Assembly: GCF_000421645.1 (NCBI RefSeq)
Contig: NZ_ATXK01000001.1
Coordinates: forward strand, 930,001-994,000
Reading direction: 5' to 3'
Length of the DNA: 64,000 bases
From: Aurantimonas coralicida DSM 14790
Lineage (GTDB): Bacteria > Pseudomonadota > Alphaproteobacteria > Rhizobiales > Rhizobiaceae
The notes beneath the pieces are model-generated. The model saw only the letters and a program-made list of their open reading frames with translations. It was not told where the DNA came from and made no database searches. The translations under genes were made by a program, and so were the position numbers. This document shows positions 1 through 8,662 of this stretch, one piece after another; within the stretch, counting starts at the first letter, position 1, and every line of letters begins with the position of its first letter.

Positions 1-1001
1 CCTTCGTCGCAGTGGTCATGGTCATCACCTATCTGTCGCTGGTGGTCGGCGAACTGGCGCCCAAGCGTTTCGCCCTCAGCCGGGCCGAGGCGATCGCCAT
101 CAAGGTCGCCCCGATCATGGCGGTCATCGCCAAGGTCGGTGCACCCATCGTCTGGCTCCTGCGGGTCTCGACCAACGCCATCACCAGTATCTTCAGCGAC
201 GGCGAGCGCGACGATGGCGTCACCGAGGAGGACGTGCGGGCGATGATCGCCGAGGGCACGCAGATCGGCGTCTTCAAGCCGAAGGAGCGCGAGCTTCTGG
301 AAGGCGTGATCCGCATGGCCGACCGCAATGTGCGTTCGATCATGGTGCCGCGGCCGGGCGTCGTGTGGGTGGCGGTGGACGATGGTCCCGCGGCGGTCTT
401 CGAAAAGATCCTGGAGGCCAACCATTCCCGCTATCCGGTGATCGACACGGAGACCGACGACGTCGTCGGCGTCGTCCAGACCAAGGACATGCTGGAGCAG
501 CAGCAGGAGACCGGCACGGTCGATGTCGCCTCGGTGATGCGCGAACCGCTCTATGTCCACGAGACGATGCCGATCTTGCAGCTTCTGGAGCGCTTCCGCG
601 CGGCGCAGATCCACATGGCCATCGTTCTCGACGAATATGGCTCCTTCGAAGGCGTCGCCACGCCGACCGACATTCTGGCGGCCATCGCCGGCTCGCTGCC
701 CGAGGGCGACGACCACGACCCGCATGTCGTCGAGCGCGAGGACGGCTCGCGCCTGATCGACGCCGCGATCCCGATCCACCTCCTGGAAAGCGCCATCCCG
801 GAACTCGAATTCCCCAAGAAGCGGGATTACGAGACCATGGCCGGGCTCGTGCTGGACCGGCTGGGCCGCATCCCCGAAGTCGGCGAACACTTCCAGTGGA
901 AGGGCTGGCGCATCGAGGTTGTCGACATGGACGGGCACCGCATCGACAAGCTCCTGATGATGGCAACCGACCAGGCACCGGCCAGGCCGACCGAGGGCTG
1001 A
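1..1001 (+). CDS. CNNM/CBS/CorC-HlyC domain protein (hemolysin family), 5' partial
   Basis: C-terminal part of a CNNM-type membrane protein of the hemolysin-C/CorC family, whose members are linked to divalent cation (Mg2+/Co2+) efflux. The frame is open to the window edge, so the start and most of the CNNM membrane domain lie outside. Visible in order: the end of the CNNM domain with the family-typical GELAPKRFAL stretch and a hydrophobic helix, a CBS pair (around IMVPRPGVVWV and the second repeat containing LDEYGSFEGVATPTDIL), and a CorC_HlyC domain ending in IDKLLM. The CBS pair normally senses adenine nucleotides. Substrate is inferred from family only. No apparent operon partner downstream: the next gene is on the opposite strand. 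Confidence 0.88.
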   Translation, partial: FVAVVMVITYLSLVVGELAPKRFALSRAEAIAIKVAPIMAVIAKVGAPIVWLLRVSTNAITSIFSDGERDDGVTEEDVRAMIAEGTQIGVFKPKERELLEGVIRMADRNVRSIMVPRPGVVWVAVDDGPAAVFEKILEANHSRYPVIDTETDDVVGVVQTKDMLEQQQETGTVDVASVMREPLYVHETMPILQLLERFRAAQIHMAIVLDEYGSFEGVATPTDILAAIAGSLPEGDDHDPHVVEREDGSRLIDAAIPIHLLESAIPELEFPKKRDYETMAGLVLDRLGRIPEVGEHFQWKGWRIEVVDMDGHRIDKLLMMATDQAPARPTEG

Positions 1002-1031
1002 TCCTCGCCCGCCTGCACTGGCGGGCTGAAC

Positions 1032-1067
1032 GCAAAACGCGGCGACCGGACTGGCCGGCCGCCGCGT
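1032..1067 (-). terminator. Rho-independent terminator of the DUF1127 gene
   Basis: The arms ACGCGGCG (1037-1044) and CGCCGCGT (1060-1067) are perfect inverted repeats, extended by an inner CCGG/CCGG pairing. On the minus strand the hairpin is followed by a short T run, which fits termination 35 bases downstream of the DUF1127 stop. The upstream + strand gene may also benefit from the hairpin, but it has no T run on that side. Confidence 0.6.
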
Positions 1068-1101
1068 AAATGTCTCGAAGAATATCGGGCGGGGCTTGGC
1101 C

Positions 1102-1380
1102 CTATTCCCAGTCGTAGCCGCCGCGACGGCGCCGCGCGGCCGCGACCGCCAGCCGCCACGTCGGGTCCTCGCGCCAGTCGGTATGGAGGGCGTCGTGAAT
1201 ATCGTCGCGCCGCAGGCCGATATCCTTCAGCATATAGTCGGACATCTCGCTCATCGCGCGGACCTTGCGGCGATTGAGCATGGTTTTGACGATCGCACGG
1301 GCCGCCACGACGAGCAGCTTGGCTGCCTGCGCCGGGTGAGCAAGGGTCGGGCTGAGCCGCGTCTTCGTTGTGATCGCCAT
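1102..1380 (-). CDS. DUF1127 domain small protein
   Basis: 92-residue basic protein with the DUF1127 (YjiS-like) signature near residues 43-65: a run of hydrophobic and Arg residues followed by MSDYMLKDIGLRRDDI. DUF1127 proteins are small, abundant in alphaproteobacteria, and in several species affect phosphate/carbon metabolism or RNA maturation; the exact role here is unknown. The ATG has a strong AAAGGAGA Shine-Dalgarno sequence 8 bases upstream, and a hairpin terminator lies downstream. It is transcribed divergently from a LysR regulator 175 bases away, an arrangement that often means the regulator controls its neighbour. The N-terminal 35 residues are longer than in the shortest family members. 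Confidence 0.8.
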   Translation of the reverse strand: MAITTKTRLSPTLAHPAQAAKLLVVAARAIVKTMLNRRKVRAMSEMSDYMLKDIGLRRDDIHDALHTDWREDPTWRLAVAAARRRRGGYDWE

Positions 1381-1555
1381 GGCCGTGTCTCCTTTCGTGC
1401 CATCGGGGGATCGGGAAAAAGGCGGGAGGCCCTCCGCATGCGACGGACCGGCGCTCCCAAGTTCTTCCTGACAGCGACGAAGATATGCGCCCGCTATTGA
1501 TCAGACCAACGAATGTTAATAATCTCAGCCATCATCATCGGTGATGGGAAAAGCC

Positions 1556-2509
1556 ATGAGCACGCCCCTCGATCTCGACCATCTGCGCACCTTCGTCGCC
1601 ATCGTCGACGCCGGCAGCTTCACCCGTGCGGCGGACGACGTGTTCAAGACCCAGTCGGCCGTGTCGATGCAGATGCGGCGGCTGGAAGAGCGCCTTGGCG
1701 TCAGCCTGTTCGAGCGCAACGGCCGCACCATCCGCATCACCAGCGAGGGCGCCCGGCTGCTGACCTATGCAAGGCGCATGCTGGCGCTGAGCCAGGAAAC
1801 CCTGTCGGCCTTTGACGACGAGGCCATGCAGGGTCATGTCCGGATCGGCCTGCCGGACGATTATGCCGAGCGCTTCCTGCCGGAAATCCTCGCGCGGTTC
1901 TCGCGTTCGAACCCGCTGGTGGAACTGCAGATCGCCTGCGAGCCCTCCTCCAACCTGGCCGAACATATCGACAAGGGCCGCCTCGACGTGGCTTTGGTGT
2001 CGGACTGCTACCCCGGTGCGTCACTGCCGGAGATCGTGCGCCGCGAGCCGCTGCATTTCGTGACCTCGGCCTCGCACGACACCCATAACGAGGAGATCCT
2101 GCCCCTGGCGCTCGGCCGGCCGGACTGCGTCTGGCGCCGTGAGGGCTGCGAAGCCCTCGGCCGGATCGGCCGGCGCTACAAGGTGCTGTTCACCTCCTGG
2201 TCGGCGCAGATCGTCACCTCGGCCGTCCTCTCCGGCCTGGCGGTCAGCGTGCTGCCCGAATGCGCGCTGCGACCCGGCATGCGGGTGCTGGGCGAATATG
2301 AGGGCTTCCCAACCCTGCTCGACACCGAGATCGGCGTCGTGAAGTCGCGCAATGCCGACGGGCCGGTGATCACCGCGCTGGTCGAGCATATCCGCGAGAG
2401 CCTCGCCAATCTGTCGCCGCCCGACGGCAAGGCCCGCCCGTCACGCCTGCCGGAACTGCGCCCCATGCGTCCGGCGCTGGGGAATGGCCGGCTGAAGGTC
2501 GCCGGCTGA
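1556..2509 (+). CDS. LysR family transcriptional regulator
   Basis: 317-residue LysR-type DNA-binding regulator. The winged HTH occupies about residues 5-65 (LDHLRTFVAIVDAGSFTRAA, then TQSAVSMQMRRLEERLG) and the periplasmic-binding-like effector domain about 90-295. The effector is unknown. I chose ATG 1556 because the protein then starts directly at the HTH. In-frame GTG 1541 and ATG 1544 would add only a short tail and would overlap the ATC-N9-GAT motif at 1531-1545, which resembles a LysR operator. Divergent from the DUF1127 gene. Proline-rich C-terminal tail beyond the effector domain. Confidence 0.88.
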   Translation: MSTPLDLDHLRTFVAIVDAGSFTRAADDVFKTQSAVSMQMRRLEERLGVSLFERNGRTIRITSEGARLLTYARRMLALSQETLSAFDDEAMQGHVRIGLPDDYAERFLPEILARFSRSNPLVELQIACEPSSNLAEHIDKGRLDVALVSDCYPGASLPEIVRREPLHFVTSASHDTHNEEILPLALGRPDCVWRREGCEALGRIGRRYKVLFTSWSAQIVTSAVLSGLAVSVLPECALRPGMRVLGEYEGFPTLLDTEIGVVKSRNADGPVITALVEHIRESLANLSPPDGKARPSRLPELRPMRPALGNGRLKVAG

Positions 2510-2541
2510 CGGCAGAGCAGAACGGCACGAACGGGGGCCGC

Positions 2542-3354
2542 CTAGCGGCGCAGATTCTTCGCCGTGCCGCGAATTTCGTCCAGCTTTGCCGATCGCAGTT
2601 CGGCATCGGCAAAGTCGGCGCCTTCGACCATCGTGCCGTTGAAATTGGCGCCCGAGGCTTCGAAACGCGTCAGATCCGCGCCCGACAGATCGGCGTCGGT
2701 GAAGTCGGCAAACTCGGCCGCGGCGCGCGACAGATTGGCGCCGGAAAGGTCCGCTTCGGTCAGATCGGCGGAGTTGAGGACGCCGCGCATCAGGCCCATC
2801 GACTGGTTGCGCATGTCGGCGGAAAAATCCGCGCCGCTCATGTTCGCCCGCACGAAGGAGGCGCGACTGAAATCGCCGGCGATCCGCGCCGCCGACAGAT
2901 CGGCGCCGTCGAATGTCGCGTCCTGCATCTGCGACTGGAACAGGCTGGCGCCGGACAGATCCGCCCCGGTGAAATTCGCCCCAAGGCCCCAGGCCTGGTC
3001 GAGCTTGGCCCCGGCGAGACCGGCGTTCGAGAGATCCGTGCCGTTGAGATAGGCGCTGGTCAGGTCGGCGCCGGCCAGATCGAGCCTTGAGAGATCGAGG
3101 CCATTCAGTTCGGCCCGGCTGAGATCGGCGGGCTCGGCTTTCGTCGCCCTCGCCAGTAGCGCCTCGACCTCGGCGCGGGTCATCGCGGCTTCGGTCATGC
3201 GCGGCGAGGTCAGGTCGAGACCCCGCATCATGTCCTGCCCCGAGGCCGGCACCACCAGCAGCGACACCGCCAGGAGAATGAAGAGAATCAGGGAGAAGAC
3301 GGCCGGACGCACATGGCGCCGCCGCCGCTCCGTCGCACCGGGCCGTTCCATCAT
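2542..3354 (-). CDS. Membrane-anchored pentapeptide repeat protein
   Basis: 270 residues. A basic N-terminus (ERRRRHVR) is followed by one hydrophobic segment at about residues 15-38, which acts as a signal anchor or signal peptide, so the repeat domain should lie in the periplasm. From about residue 70 to the end there are roughly 30 consecutive pentapeptides of the A(D/N)LXX type (ADLSR, ADLTS, ANFTG, ADLSG and so on), which fold as a right-handed quadrilateral beta-helix. Pentapeptide proteins include gyrase-protecting DNA mimics, but those are cytoplasmic; an exported copy more likely has a structural or binding role. That role is inference. The start ATGATG at 3354 precedes the anchor. 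No operon partner. Confidence 0.85.
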   Translation of the reverse strand: MMERPGATERRRRHVRPAVFSLILFILLAVSLLVVPASGQDMMRGLDLTSPRMTEAAMTRAEVEALLARATKAEPADLSRAELNGLDLSRLDLAGADLTSAYLNGTDLSNAGLAGAKLDQAWGLGANFTGADLSGASLFQSQMQDATFDGADLSAARIAGDFSRASFVRANMSGADFSADMRNQSMGLMRGVLNSADLTEADLSGANLSRAAAEFADFTDADLSGADLTRFEASGANFNGTMVEGADFADAELRSAKLDEIRGTAKNLRR

Positions 3355-3501
3355 GTGCTCCCAATCGGCCAGATCGTCAGACGACCCTGACACCCGACCT
3401 GCCCCAGGGTCAAAGCGCATCGCGGTGATCAGCCAGGCTTGGCATCGGGCATTCTCGGCACATTCGCTTGACCCGGGCGCCGTGGTCCTGACACTGGAGG
3501 C

Positions 3502-5145
3502 ATGAGCCGCAGCCCCGAATCCGCCCCCATGTCGAACGTCGCCGAATACAGCGTCTCGGAAATCTCCGGCGCGCTGAAACGGACCGTCGAGGAGCGCTTC
3601 GGCCATGTCCGCCTGCGCGGCGAGGTCTCCGGCTATCGCGGTCCGCATTCGTCCGGCCACGCCTATTTCTCGCTGAAGGACGACCGCGCCCGGATCGACG
3701 CCGTGATCTGGCGCACTGCCTTTTCCAAGCTCGCCTTCAAGCCCGAGGAAGGGCTGGAGGTCGTCGCCACCGGCAAGCTGACCACCTATCCGGGCTCGTC
3801 GAAATACCAGATCGTCATCGAGCAGATCGAGCCGGCCGGCGCCGGCGCGCTGATGGCGCTGCTCAACGAACGCCGGCGCAAGCTCGAAGCCGAAGGCCTG
3901 TTCGCCGCCGAGCGCAAGCGGCCCCTGCCCTTCATGCCCCGCGTCATCGGCGTCGTCACCTCTCCGACCGGCGCCGTCATCCGCGACATCCACCACCGCA
4001 TCGCCGACCGCTTTCCGGTGCATCTCCTCGTCTGGCCGGTGCGGGTGCAGGGCGAGACCTCCGGCGAGGAGGTCGCCCGCGCCATCGAGGGCTTCAACAC
4101 CTTTCCCGAAGGCGGAGCCATCGCCCGACCGGACCTGATCATCGTCGCGCGCGGCGGCGGCAGCCTGGAGGATCTCTGGGGTTTCAACGACGAGGTGGTG
4201 GTGCGGGCCGCCGCGGCCTCGGCGATCCCGCTGATTTCTGCCGTCGGCCACGAGACCGACTGGACGTTGATCGACCATGCCGCCGACATGCGCGCGCCGA
4301 CGCCGACCGGTGCCGCCGAGATGGCGGTGCCCGTGCGCGCCGATCTCGTCGCGGCGGTCGCAGCGCTCGCCGCCCGTCATTCGGGCGCGATCTCCCGCCG
4401 GCTCGACCAGGACCGCCGCGCCGTCGCCGCTACCGCCCGCGCCCTGCCCTCGCCCGACATGCTGCTCGCGTTGCCGCGCCGCCGGCTGGACGAGGCATCG
4501 ACCTCGCTCGGCCAGTGCCTGCGGGTGAACCTGTCGGAGAAGCGCCGGGCCTATGGCGAGGTCGCGACCCGGCTGGCGCCGTCCAGCCTCGAGGCGCTGC
4601 TGCGCGAAAAGCGCGCCGATCTGCGCCATCACCAGAGCCATGCGGCCCATGCCGTGACCGGGCTCGTGCAGCGCAAGCGTCAGCGTTTCGAACGCATTGC
4701 CGCCGACCTGCAGCCGCACCGCATCAATGCCCGGGCCGAGGCCGCGCGCCTGCGTCTCGGCACGCTCGGCGAGCGGCTGACCGCCGCGCAAGCCTTGGCC
4801 GCCACCGGACGGCGCCAGGCCCTCGCCTCCGCATGGCGGGTCGCCGACAGCCTCAACCCGATGCGGGTGCTGGAGCGCGGCTACACCATCGTGCGCGGAC
4901 CGGACGGCGAGCCGATCGTGCGGGCGTCGGGGCTGGAGCCGGGCATGGCCTTCGAGGTGCAGTTCGCCCATGACCAGCGGCGCAGCGCGGTGGCGACCGG
5001 CGAGTCCGGTGCAATTGTCGCGCCGATCGGTCCGGGCGATGCGGCACCAGAGCCCGCGGCAGCGGAAACGGAACCGCCAAAACTGCGGGCGAAGCGACGT
5101 CCGGCCGCCAAAGCCGCCGAAGAGGATCAGGGCACGCTGTTCTGA
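3502..5145 (+). CDS. xseA: Exodeoxyribonuclease VII large subunit
   Basis: Large catalytic subunit of exonuclease VII, which with XseB degrades single-stranded DNA in both directions in the cytoplasm. An N-terminal OB fold (about residues 10-105) is followed by the XseA catalytic domain with the hallmark [15 protein letters not shown] near residue 217 and [11 protein letters not shown] after it. The Arg/Ala-rich middle (about 280-430) is the coiled-coil region that binds XseB. At 547 residues it is about 90 longer than the E. coli protein; the excess is a Pro/Ala/Lys-rich tail ending EDQGTLF. GGAGG sits only one base before ATG 3502, so initiation at a later codon such as ATG 3529 is possible. 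xseB is not in the window. Confidence 0.95.
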   Translation: MSRSPESAPMSNVAEYSVSEISGALKRTVEERFGHVRLRGEVSGYRGPHSSGHAYFSLKDDRARIDAVIWRTAFSKLAFKPEEGLEVVATGKLTTYPGSSKYQIVIEQIEPAGAGALMALLNERRRKLEAEGLFAAERKRPLPFMPRVIGVVTSPTGAVIRDIHHRIADRFPVHLLVWPVRVQGETSGEEVARAIEGFNTFPEGGAIARPDLIIVARGGGSLEDLWGFNDEVVVRAAAASAIPLISAVGHETDWTLIDHAADMRAPTPTGAAEMAVPVRADLVAAVAALAARHSGAISRRLDQDRRAVAATARALPSPDMLLALPRRRLDEASTSLGQCLRVNLSEKRRAYGEVATRLAPSSLEALLREKRADLRHHQSHAAHAVTGLVQRKRQRFERIAADLQPHRINARAEAARLRLGTLGERLTAAQALAATGRRQALASAWRVADSLNPMRVLERGYTIVRGPDGEPIVRASGLEPGMAFEVQFAHDQRRSAVATGESGAIVAPIGPGDAAPEPAAAETEPPKLRAKRRPAAKAAEEDQGTLF

Positions 5146-5346
5146 GGCCGGGCCGGAGCGCTTGGCGCAACAACGGCCCGAGGAACAGGACGCCGCCGGG
5201 TCGGGCGCTCCGGCTCTGGATTCATCAGCCGGAATCTGCTTTTCCACGCCCCGAGGCTTGCGGCGCGGCGGCAAACGGTTCCAACACCTTTTCGCGCTAG
5301 CACGGAACATGCTCTGAAGCGGCACGGGACCCGGCAGGGCGGTCGG

Positions 5347-6129
5347 ATGCGATCCACCGGATGCCGGTCCCAGCATACAATCGAGGCGAAGGCACTGCGG
5401 TTTTTCGTTATCAATCTCGACCGGTCGACCGAGCGATGGCACGAGATCGCCCAGTCGGCCGCTGACATCGGCGTTGACGTGACCCGGGTTCCCGGCACCG
5501 ACGGCGCGGCCATTCCGGTGGCCGAATGGCGCGATGTCGATCACGACCGCTTCCGACGCAGCCATGGACGGATCATCCTTCCGGGCGAATATGGCTGCTA
5601 TCGCAGCCACCTTGCGGCCCTGCAGGCGGTGATCGATTCCGGCGAAGCGGTCGCGGTGATCTGCGAGGACGACATCGTCCTGAAGCCCGAGACGCCTGCC
5701 GCCGTCGCCGCCATCCTCGAACAGAAGCCGGACCTGCACGTCCTCAAGCTCGCCAATCATCGCATCCGCGGCTTCGTCTCCCATGGTGGCGAGGGCATCG
5801 GGAAATTCGGACGTTGCGTTCACGGCCCGCAGGGATCGGCCGCCTGCTACGCCGTCACCCGCGAGGGCGCCCGGATCCTGCACGACGCCCTCCAGACCAT
5901 GTGGCTTCCCTGGGACATCGCCTTCGAGCGGGGCTGGGCGCTGAACGCACGGATTTACACGGTTCCGCGCAAGGTCATCGGCTTCAGCAAGCTGAGCCGC
6001 GGCTCGACCATCACCACCAGCCGGAGTTCCGACTACAAGAGCTCGAAGATCCCCCTCTTCCAGCGCACGCCCACCCTCCTGTTCCGCGCCGTGGATTATG
6101 TGCGCCGCGCGGCCTACGCCTTGAGATGA
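5347..6129 (+). CDS. Glycosyltransferase family 25
   Basis: 260-residue GT25 (LPS biosynthesis, beta-1,4-galactosyltransferase-like) enzyme. Seen: the GT25 opening motif FFVINLDRSTERW near residue 19, a family EYGCYRSHLAAL block, and the EDD motif CEDDIVL with Glu107-Asp109 that would bind the sugar nucleotide and metal. Such enzymes add a sugar to LPS core or another cell-envelope glycan on the cytoplasmic side. The stop overlaps the start of the O-antigen ligase in ATGA, so the two are translationally coupled and probably act on one glycan. Upstream 200 bases hold no gene. The first 16 residues precede the conserved core and the start is therefore uncertain. Confidence 0.85.
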   Translation: MRSTGCRSQHTIEAKALRFFVINLDRSTERWHEIAQSAADIGVDVTRVPGTDGAAIPVAEWRDVDHDRFRRSHGRIILPGEYGCYRSHLAALQAVIDSGEAVAVICEDDIVLKPETPAAVAAILEQKPDLHVLKLANHRIRGFVSHGGEGIGKFGRCVHGPQGSAACYAVTREGARILHDALQTMWLPWDIAFERGWALNARIYTVPRKVIGFSKLSRGSTITTSRSSDYKSSKIPLFQRTPTLLFRAVDYVRRAAYALR

Positions 6130-7466
6130 GCGACGGCCTGACACGGGCAGCGCAGGCGGCGATGCCGACGCTCACGGTTCTACTGATGCTCGGCCTGGTC
6201 TCGGCCGTCTGGGTGGAGAGCGACCTCTATCGCTATTGCGCGCCGTTTCTCCTGCTCCAGGCCCTTGTCACCTTCGTCAGAACCGACCAGCGGCCGGCAA
6301 TCGGGATCATGGGCTGGCTGTGCATCGCCTGGGTGGTCTACATCCTCCTGCGCAATGCCGCCGTCTTCGTGATGACCCCCGACATGGCGGGGGGCTCGGC
6401 CGAGGGGATCTATCTCTTCCCGCTGATCTACCCGACGCTGGGCTACGCCTTCTTCCTGAACTGGCAGCGGATGCCCGCGACGGCCTGGGCGTTCCTGGTG
6501 ATCAGCCTCATCGCCCTTCTGGCGAGCCTCGAGCCGCAAACGATGCTGTCGGGCGATCGCGCGCCGCTGCTCTTCCACGGCAATCCCATCCATGCCTCGG
6601 TCGGCGCCGGCCTGATCGCGCTGGCCGCCATCTGCTTCGGCCTCTATCTCGCGCGGCCGGGACCGCGCCACCGGGGCCTGCGGATCGGCGGCATCGCCCT
6701 TTGCGTCATCGTCGCCGGCCTGTGCTTCCTCGGCATCGCCGGCGCGTTTTCCAAGGGCGTCTGGCTGGCGCTGCTGGGTGCCCTTCCGGTCCTGTTCGCC
6801 ATGGTCTTCACCGAGCGCACGCAATTGCGGCACTGGCTGCTCCTGGCCGCGGTCATGGTCGCCGCGGCGATCCCGTCGGTGCTGTTCTATCCGGAGATCT
6901 CGGCCCTGATCGCGCCGAACATCGCCACCGCCGTCGCGTTCGTCGCCGGGGCGACCGGCAGCGGCGATCCGCTAGCCGCGGTGGACGCACTGATCGCCTC
7001 GGGCAATGTCCCGTTCAGTCTCCACGAGCGGCTGATGATCTGGATGAATGGCTGGGAGATCTGGCGCACGAACCTCGTCCTGGGAACCGGGATCGCCTGG
7101 GAAGCGCTCTGGGAGACAACAAGCTACGCGGGCGTCGGCTACCACCTCATGCACAATGGCTATCTGGAGGTGGCCGTGCGCTACGGCCTCGTCGGCCTCG
7201 GCTTCTATGCCGTTCTCATGGTCTGGAGCCTCCGCCAGGCCTTTGCCTGCCGCGCCCGCGGCCTGATCCCGTCATCGGCGTTGGTGCTCTACGTGACGGC
7301 GACGGCGTTCTTCGCCCTGACCATGCTGACCAATTCCAACAACCGGCTGGCGATCGGCGAATCCTTCATGCTGGTCGCGGCCGGCTTCGGCTTCTGCTGC
7401 TTCTACCGCCTGCAGCAGGCGGCGCGGGAGGCAAACTCCGCCGGGCGTGCAGCCCGGGCCGGATAG
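6126..7466 (+). CDS. O-antigen ligase family (Wzy_C domain) membrane protein
   Basis: 446-residue polytopic protein with about ten hydrophobic segments and a long loop in the second half (roughly residues 255-350, containing LMIWMNGWEIWRTNLVLGTG) typical of the Wzy/WaaL/O-antigen ligase superfamily. Members either polymerise repeat units or ligate glycan to lipid A core in the periplasm; sequence alone does not separate these. The start ATG overlaps the GT25 stop (ATGA), which decides the start despite an open frame further upstream. It is distant from the main polysaccharide locus of this window, which has its own family member at 50.2 kb, so this pair may serve a separate glycan such as LPS core. 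Confidence 0.82.
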   Translation: MSDGLTRAAQAAMPTLTVLLMLGLVSAVWVESDLYRYCAPFLLLQALVTFVRTDQRPAIGIMGWLCIAWVVYILLRNAAVFVMTPDMAGGSAEGIYLFPLIYPTLGYAFFLNWQRMPATAWAFLVISLIALLASLEPQTMLSGDRAPLLFHGNPIHASVGAGLIALAAICFGLYLARPGPRHRGLRIGGIALCVIVAGLCFLGIAGAFSKGVWLALLGALPVLFAMVFTERTQLRHWLLLAAVMVAAAIPSVLFYPEISALIAPNIATAVAFVAGATGSGDPLAAVDALIASGNVPFSLHERLMIWMNGWEIWRTNLVLGTGIAWEALWETTSYAGVGYHLMHNGYLEVAVRYGLVGLGFYAVLMVWSLRQAFACRARGLIPSSALVLYVTATAFFALTMLTNSNNRLAIGESFMLVAAGFGFCCFYRLQQAAREANSAGRAARAG

Positions 7467-7573
7467 GCGCACGCACTCTCGCCGCCGCCATGGAAGGCAG
7501 CGCGCGCAGGCCTGCTGCGCCGAGACGCAGCCATTCGCTGCGTCACCGAACCGATATCAATGTGGAAAAGGGA

Positions 7574-7650
7574 TGGTACGGTTGGGTGGTCTCGAACCAC
7601 CGACCTCCGGAGCCACAATCCGACGCTCTAACCAACTGAGCTACAACCGC
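7574..7650 (-). tRNA. tRNA-His (GTG), CCA encoded, no G-1 and A73
   Basis: 77-nt cloverleaf on the minus strand. The acceptor is GCGGTTG paired with CAACCGT (a G1-U72 wobble first pair). The D arm contains AGCTCAGTTGGTTAGAGC. The anticodon stem TCGGA/TCCGG encloses loop TTGTGGC, giving anticodon GTG. The T arm loop is TTCGAGA, and CCA is encoded at the 3' end. The discriminator is A73 and the genomic base before G1 is T, so the usual tRNA-His G-1:C73 pair is not encoded. This matches the atypical histidine tRNA described for a group of alphaproteobacteria that includes the Rhizobiales. Confidence 0.95.
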
Positions 7651-7678
7651 ACAACGGGATTTCGCCCGCGCAGTGACG

Positions 7679-7706
7679 AGATAAAATCTTTCGCCCCGCG
7701 GTGCAA
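7679..7706 (-). promoter_or_regulatory. Candidate sigma70 promoter of tRNA-His
   Basis: On the minus strand TTGCAC (7701-7706) and TTATCT (7679-7684) are separated by 16 bases and lie about 30 bases upstream of the tRNA 5' end. The hexamers match the alphaproteobacterial housekeeping consensus only partly. Confidence 0.35.
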
Positions 7707-7914
7707 GCCCGGATCGGAGCGAAGGTCGGAAAAGTCCGTCATCGGTTTTCGCCAATGGGACAGACCGGCTTTCCTGACCCGCATGTGGCCGCGGGGTAGG
7801 CATTATCGAGCGCCCGGTGCCTATGAAGACGTCGGGCGCCTGTCGCCGGGACGAGGCCCGGCTTCATCGCTCAGCCGGCGGAAGGCAGATGCCCCGCCGG
7901 CCCATGGCGAAGAA

Positions 7915-8376
7915 TCAGCGGGCGTTCTTCGAGGCCTTCTCGAAGGCATCGCGGCCCGGCTTCATCATGTCCTTGGCGACCGACTGGGTCAGCGCCTGCA
8001 TGTCCTTGGACTGATCCGTCGCCATCTCGATCTGCTTGCGGACATAGGCCGTCTGCATCTCGATCACTTCGGCGAAGGACTTGGCGGACATCATCTTGTC
8101 GAGATGCTGGAAGCCGGCCTCGGCGTTCGAGCGCATCGCGTCGATGGCCTTCTTCGACAGCTGGAGCGAACCCTGATGGGCGTTCTCCATGGTCGATTCC
8201 AGTGCCTTGGTCGCCTCGTCGGCCGCCGACTTCATGCGGCTGTAGGCTTCCTTGGACTGCTCCATCGACTTCTGCGTCATGGCGCGGAAGGTCTCGTTCA
8301 TCTGCGAGGGATCCATGCCCATCATCTGCGGGTTCGGCATGGCGAAAGGATCCTGGGAATTCTTGGCGTCGGCCAT
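7915..8376 (-). CDS. Phasin family protein
   Basis: 153-residue phasin (Phasin_2 type), an amphipathic helical protein that coats polyhydroxyalkanoate granules in the cytoplasm. The sequence is Met/Gln/Lys-rich and nearly all helical. After an N-terminal PNPQMMGMDPSQM stretch comes the phasin core with SFAEVIEMQTAYVRKQIEM near residues 100-120, the typical family block. ATG 8376 has a good GAGGAGAC ribosome site. Upstream at 8462-8476 a TGC-rich near-palindrome resembles sites bound by PhaR, the repressor of phasin genes. The nearby acetoacetyl-CoA synthetase gene fits PHB turnover in this organism, although synthase and reductase genes are not in the window. Confidence 0.88.
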   Translation of the reverse strand: MADAKNSQDPFAMPNPQMMGMDPSQMNETFRAMTQKSMEQSKEAYSRMKSAADEATKALESTMENAHQGSLQLSKKAIDAMRSNAEAGFQHLDKMMSAKSFAEVIEMQTAYVRKQIEMATDQSKDMQALTQSVAKDMMKPGRDAFEKASKNAR

Positions 8377-8461
8377 CTGGGTGTCTCCTCTATCTGGGTA
8401 ACTATCATTTGGCCGCTGCGTCCCAAAACGCCTGCGACTGCCTTTTACTTAATCACTATTT

Positions 8462-8476
8462 TTGTGCAGTGCAACA
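8462..8476 (-). promoter_or_regulatory. Candidate PhaR-type operator upstream of phasin
   Basis: TTGTGCAGTGCAACA contains the palindromic core TGCA-G-TGCA, 86 bases upstream of the phasin start. PhaR-family repressors bind TGC-rich inverted repeats in phasin promoters (known for Paracoccus and Rhodobacter). The match is by eye only. Confidence 0.4.
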
Positions 8477-8662
8477 TTCAGCGTCCGGATATTCCGCAAA
8501 CTGCCCACTCGTTAACCCTCAATCGCAACTCCTCGCCCCGCAAGCCGGAAGAATCTGGATTCGTCGGAAGCCGGCTATTATGAATCCATTCTTAAGATCG
8601 GCTCTGGAACCGTCCCTCACGACTCAACATATGAGCGTGAAGAATGTTTGGAAGCGTTGCTT

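Noticed and set aside
2564-3150. Tandem DNA periodicity that could suggest a repeat array or CRISPR
   Set aside because: It is the 15-base coding period of the pentapeptide repeats; there are no conserved repeats with unique spacers.
3355-6144. Very long minus-strand open frame continuing the pentapeptide frame across xseA and the GT25 gene
   Set aside because: It lies antisense to two well-supported genes and its translation there shows only Arg/Gly/Asp-rich composition with no domain; high GC makes such frames common.
7845-7862. GCCGGG/CCCGGC hairpin as phasin terminator
   Set aside because: Only six base pairs and no T tract on the minus strand; not distinguishable from chance in GC-rich DNA.
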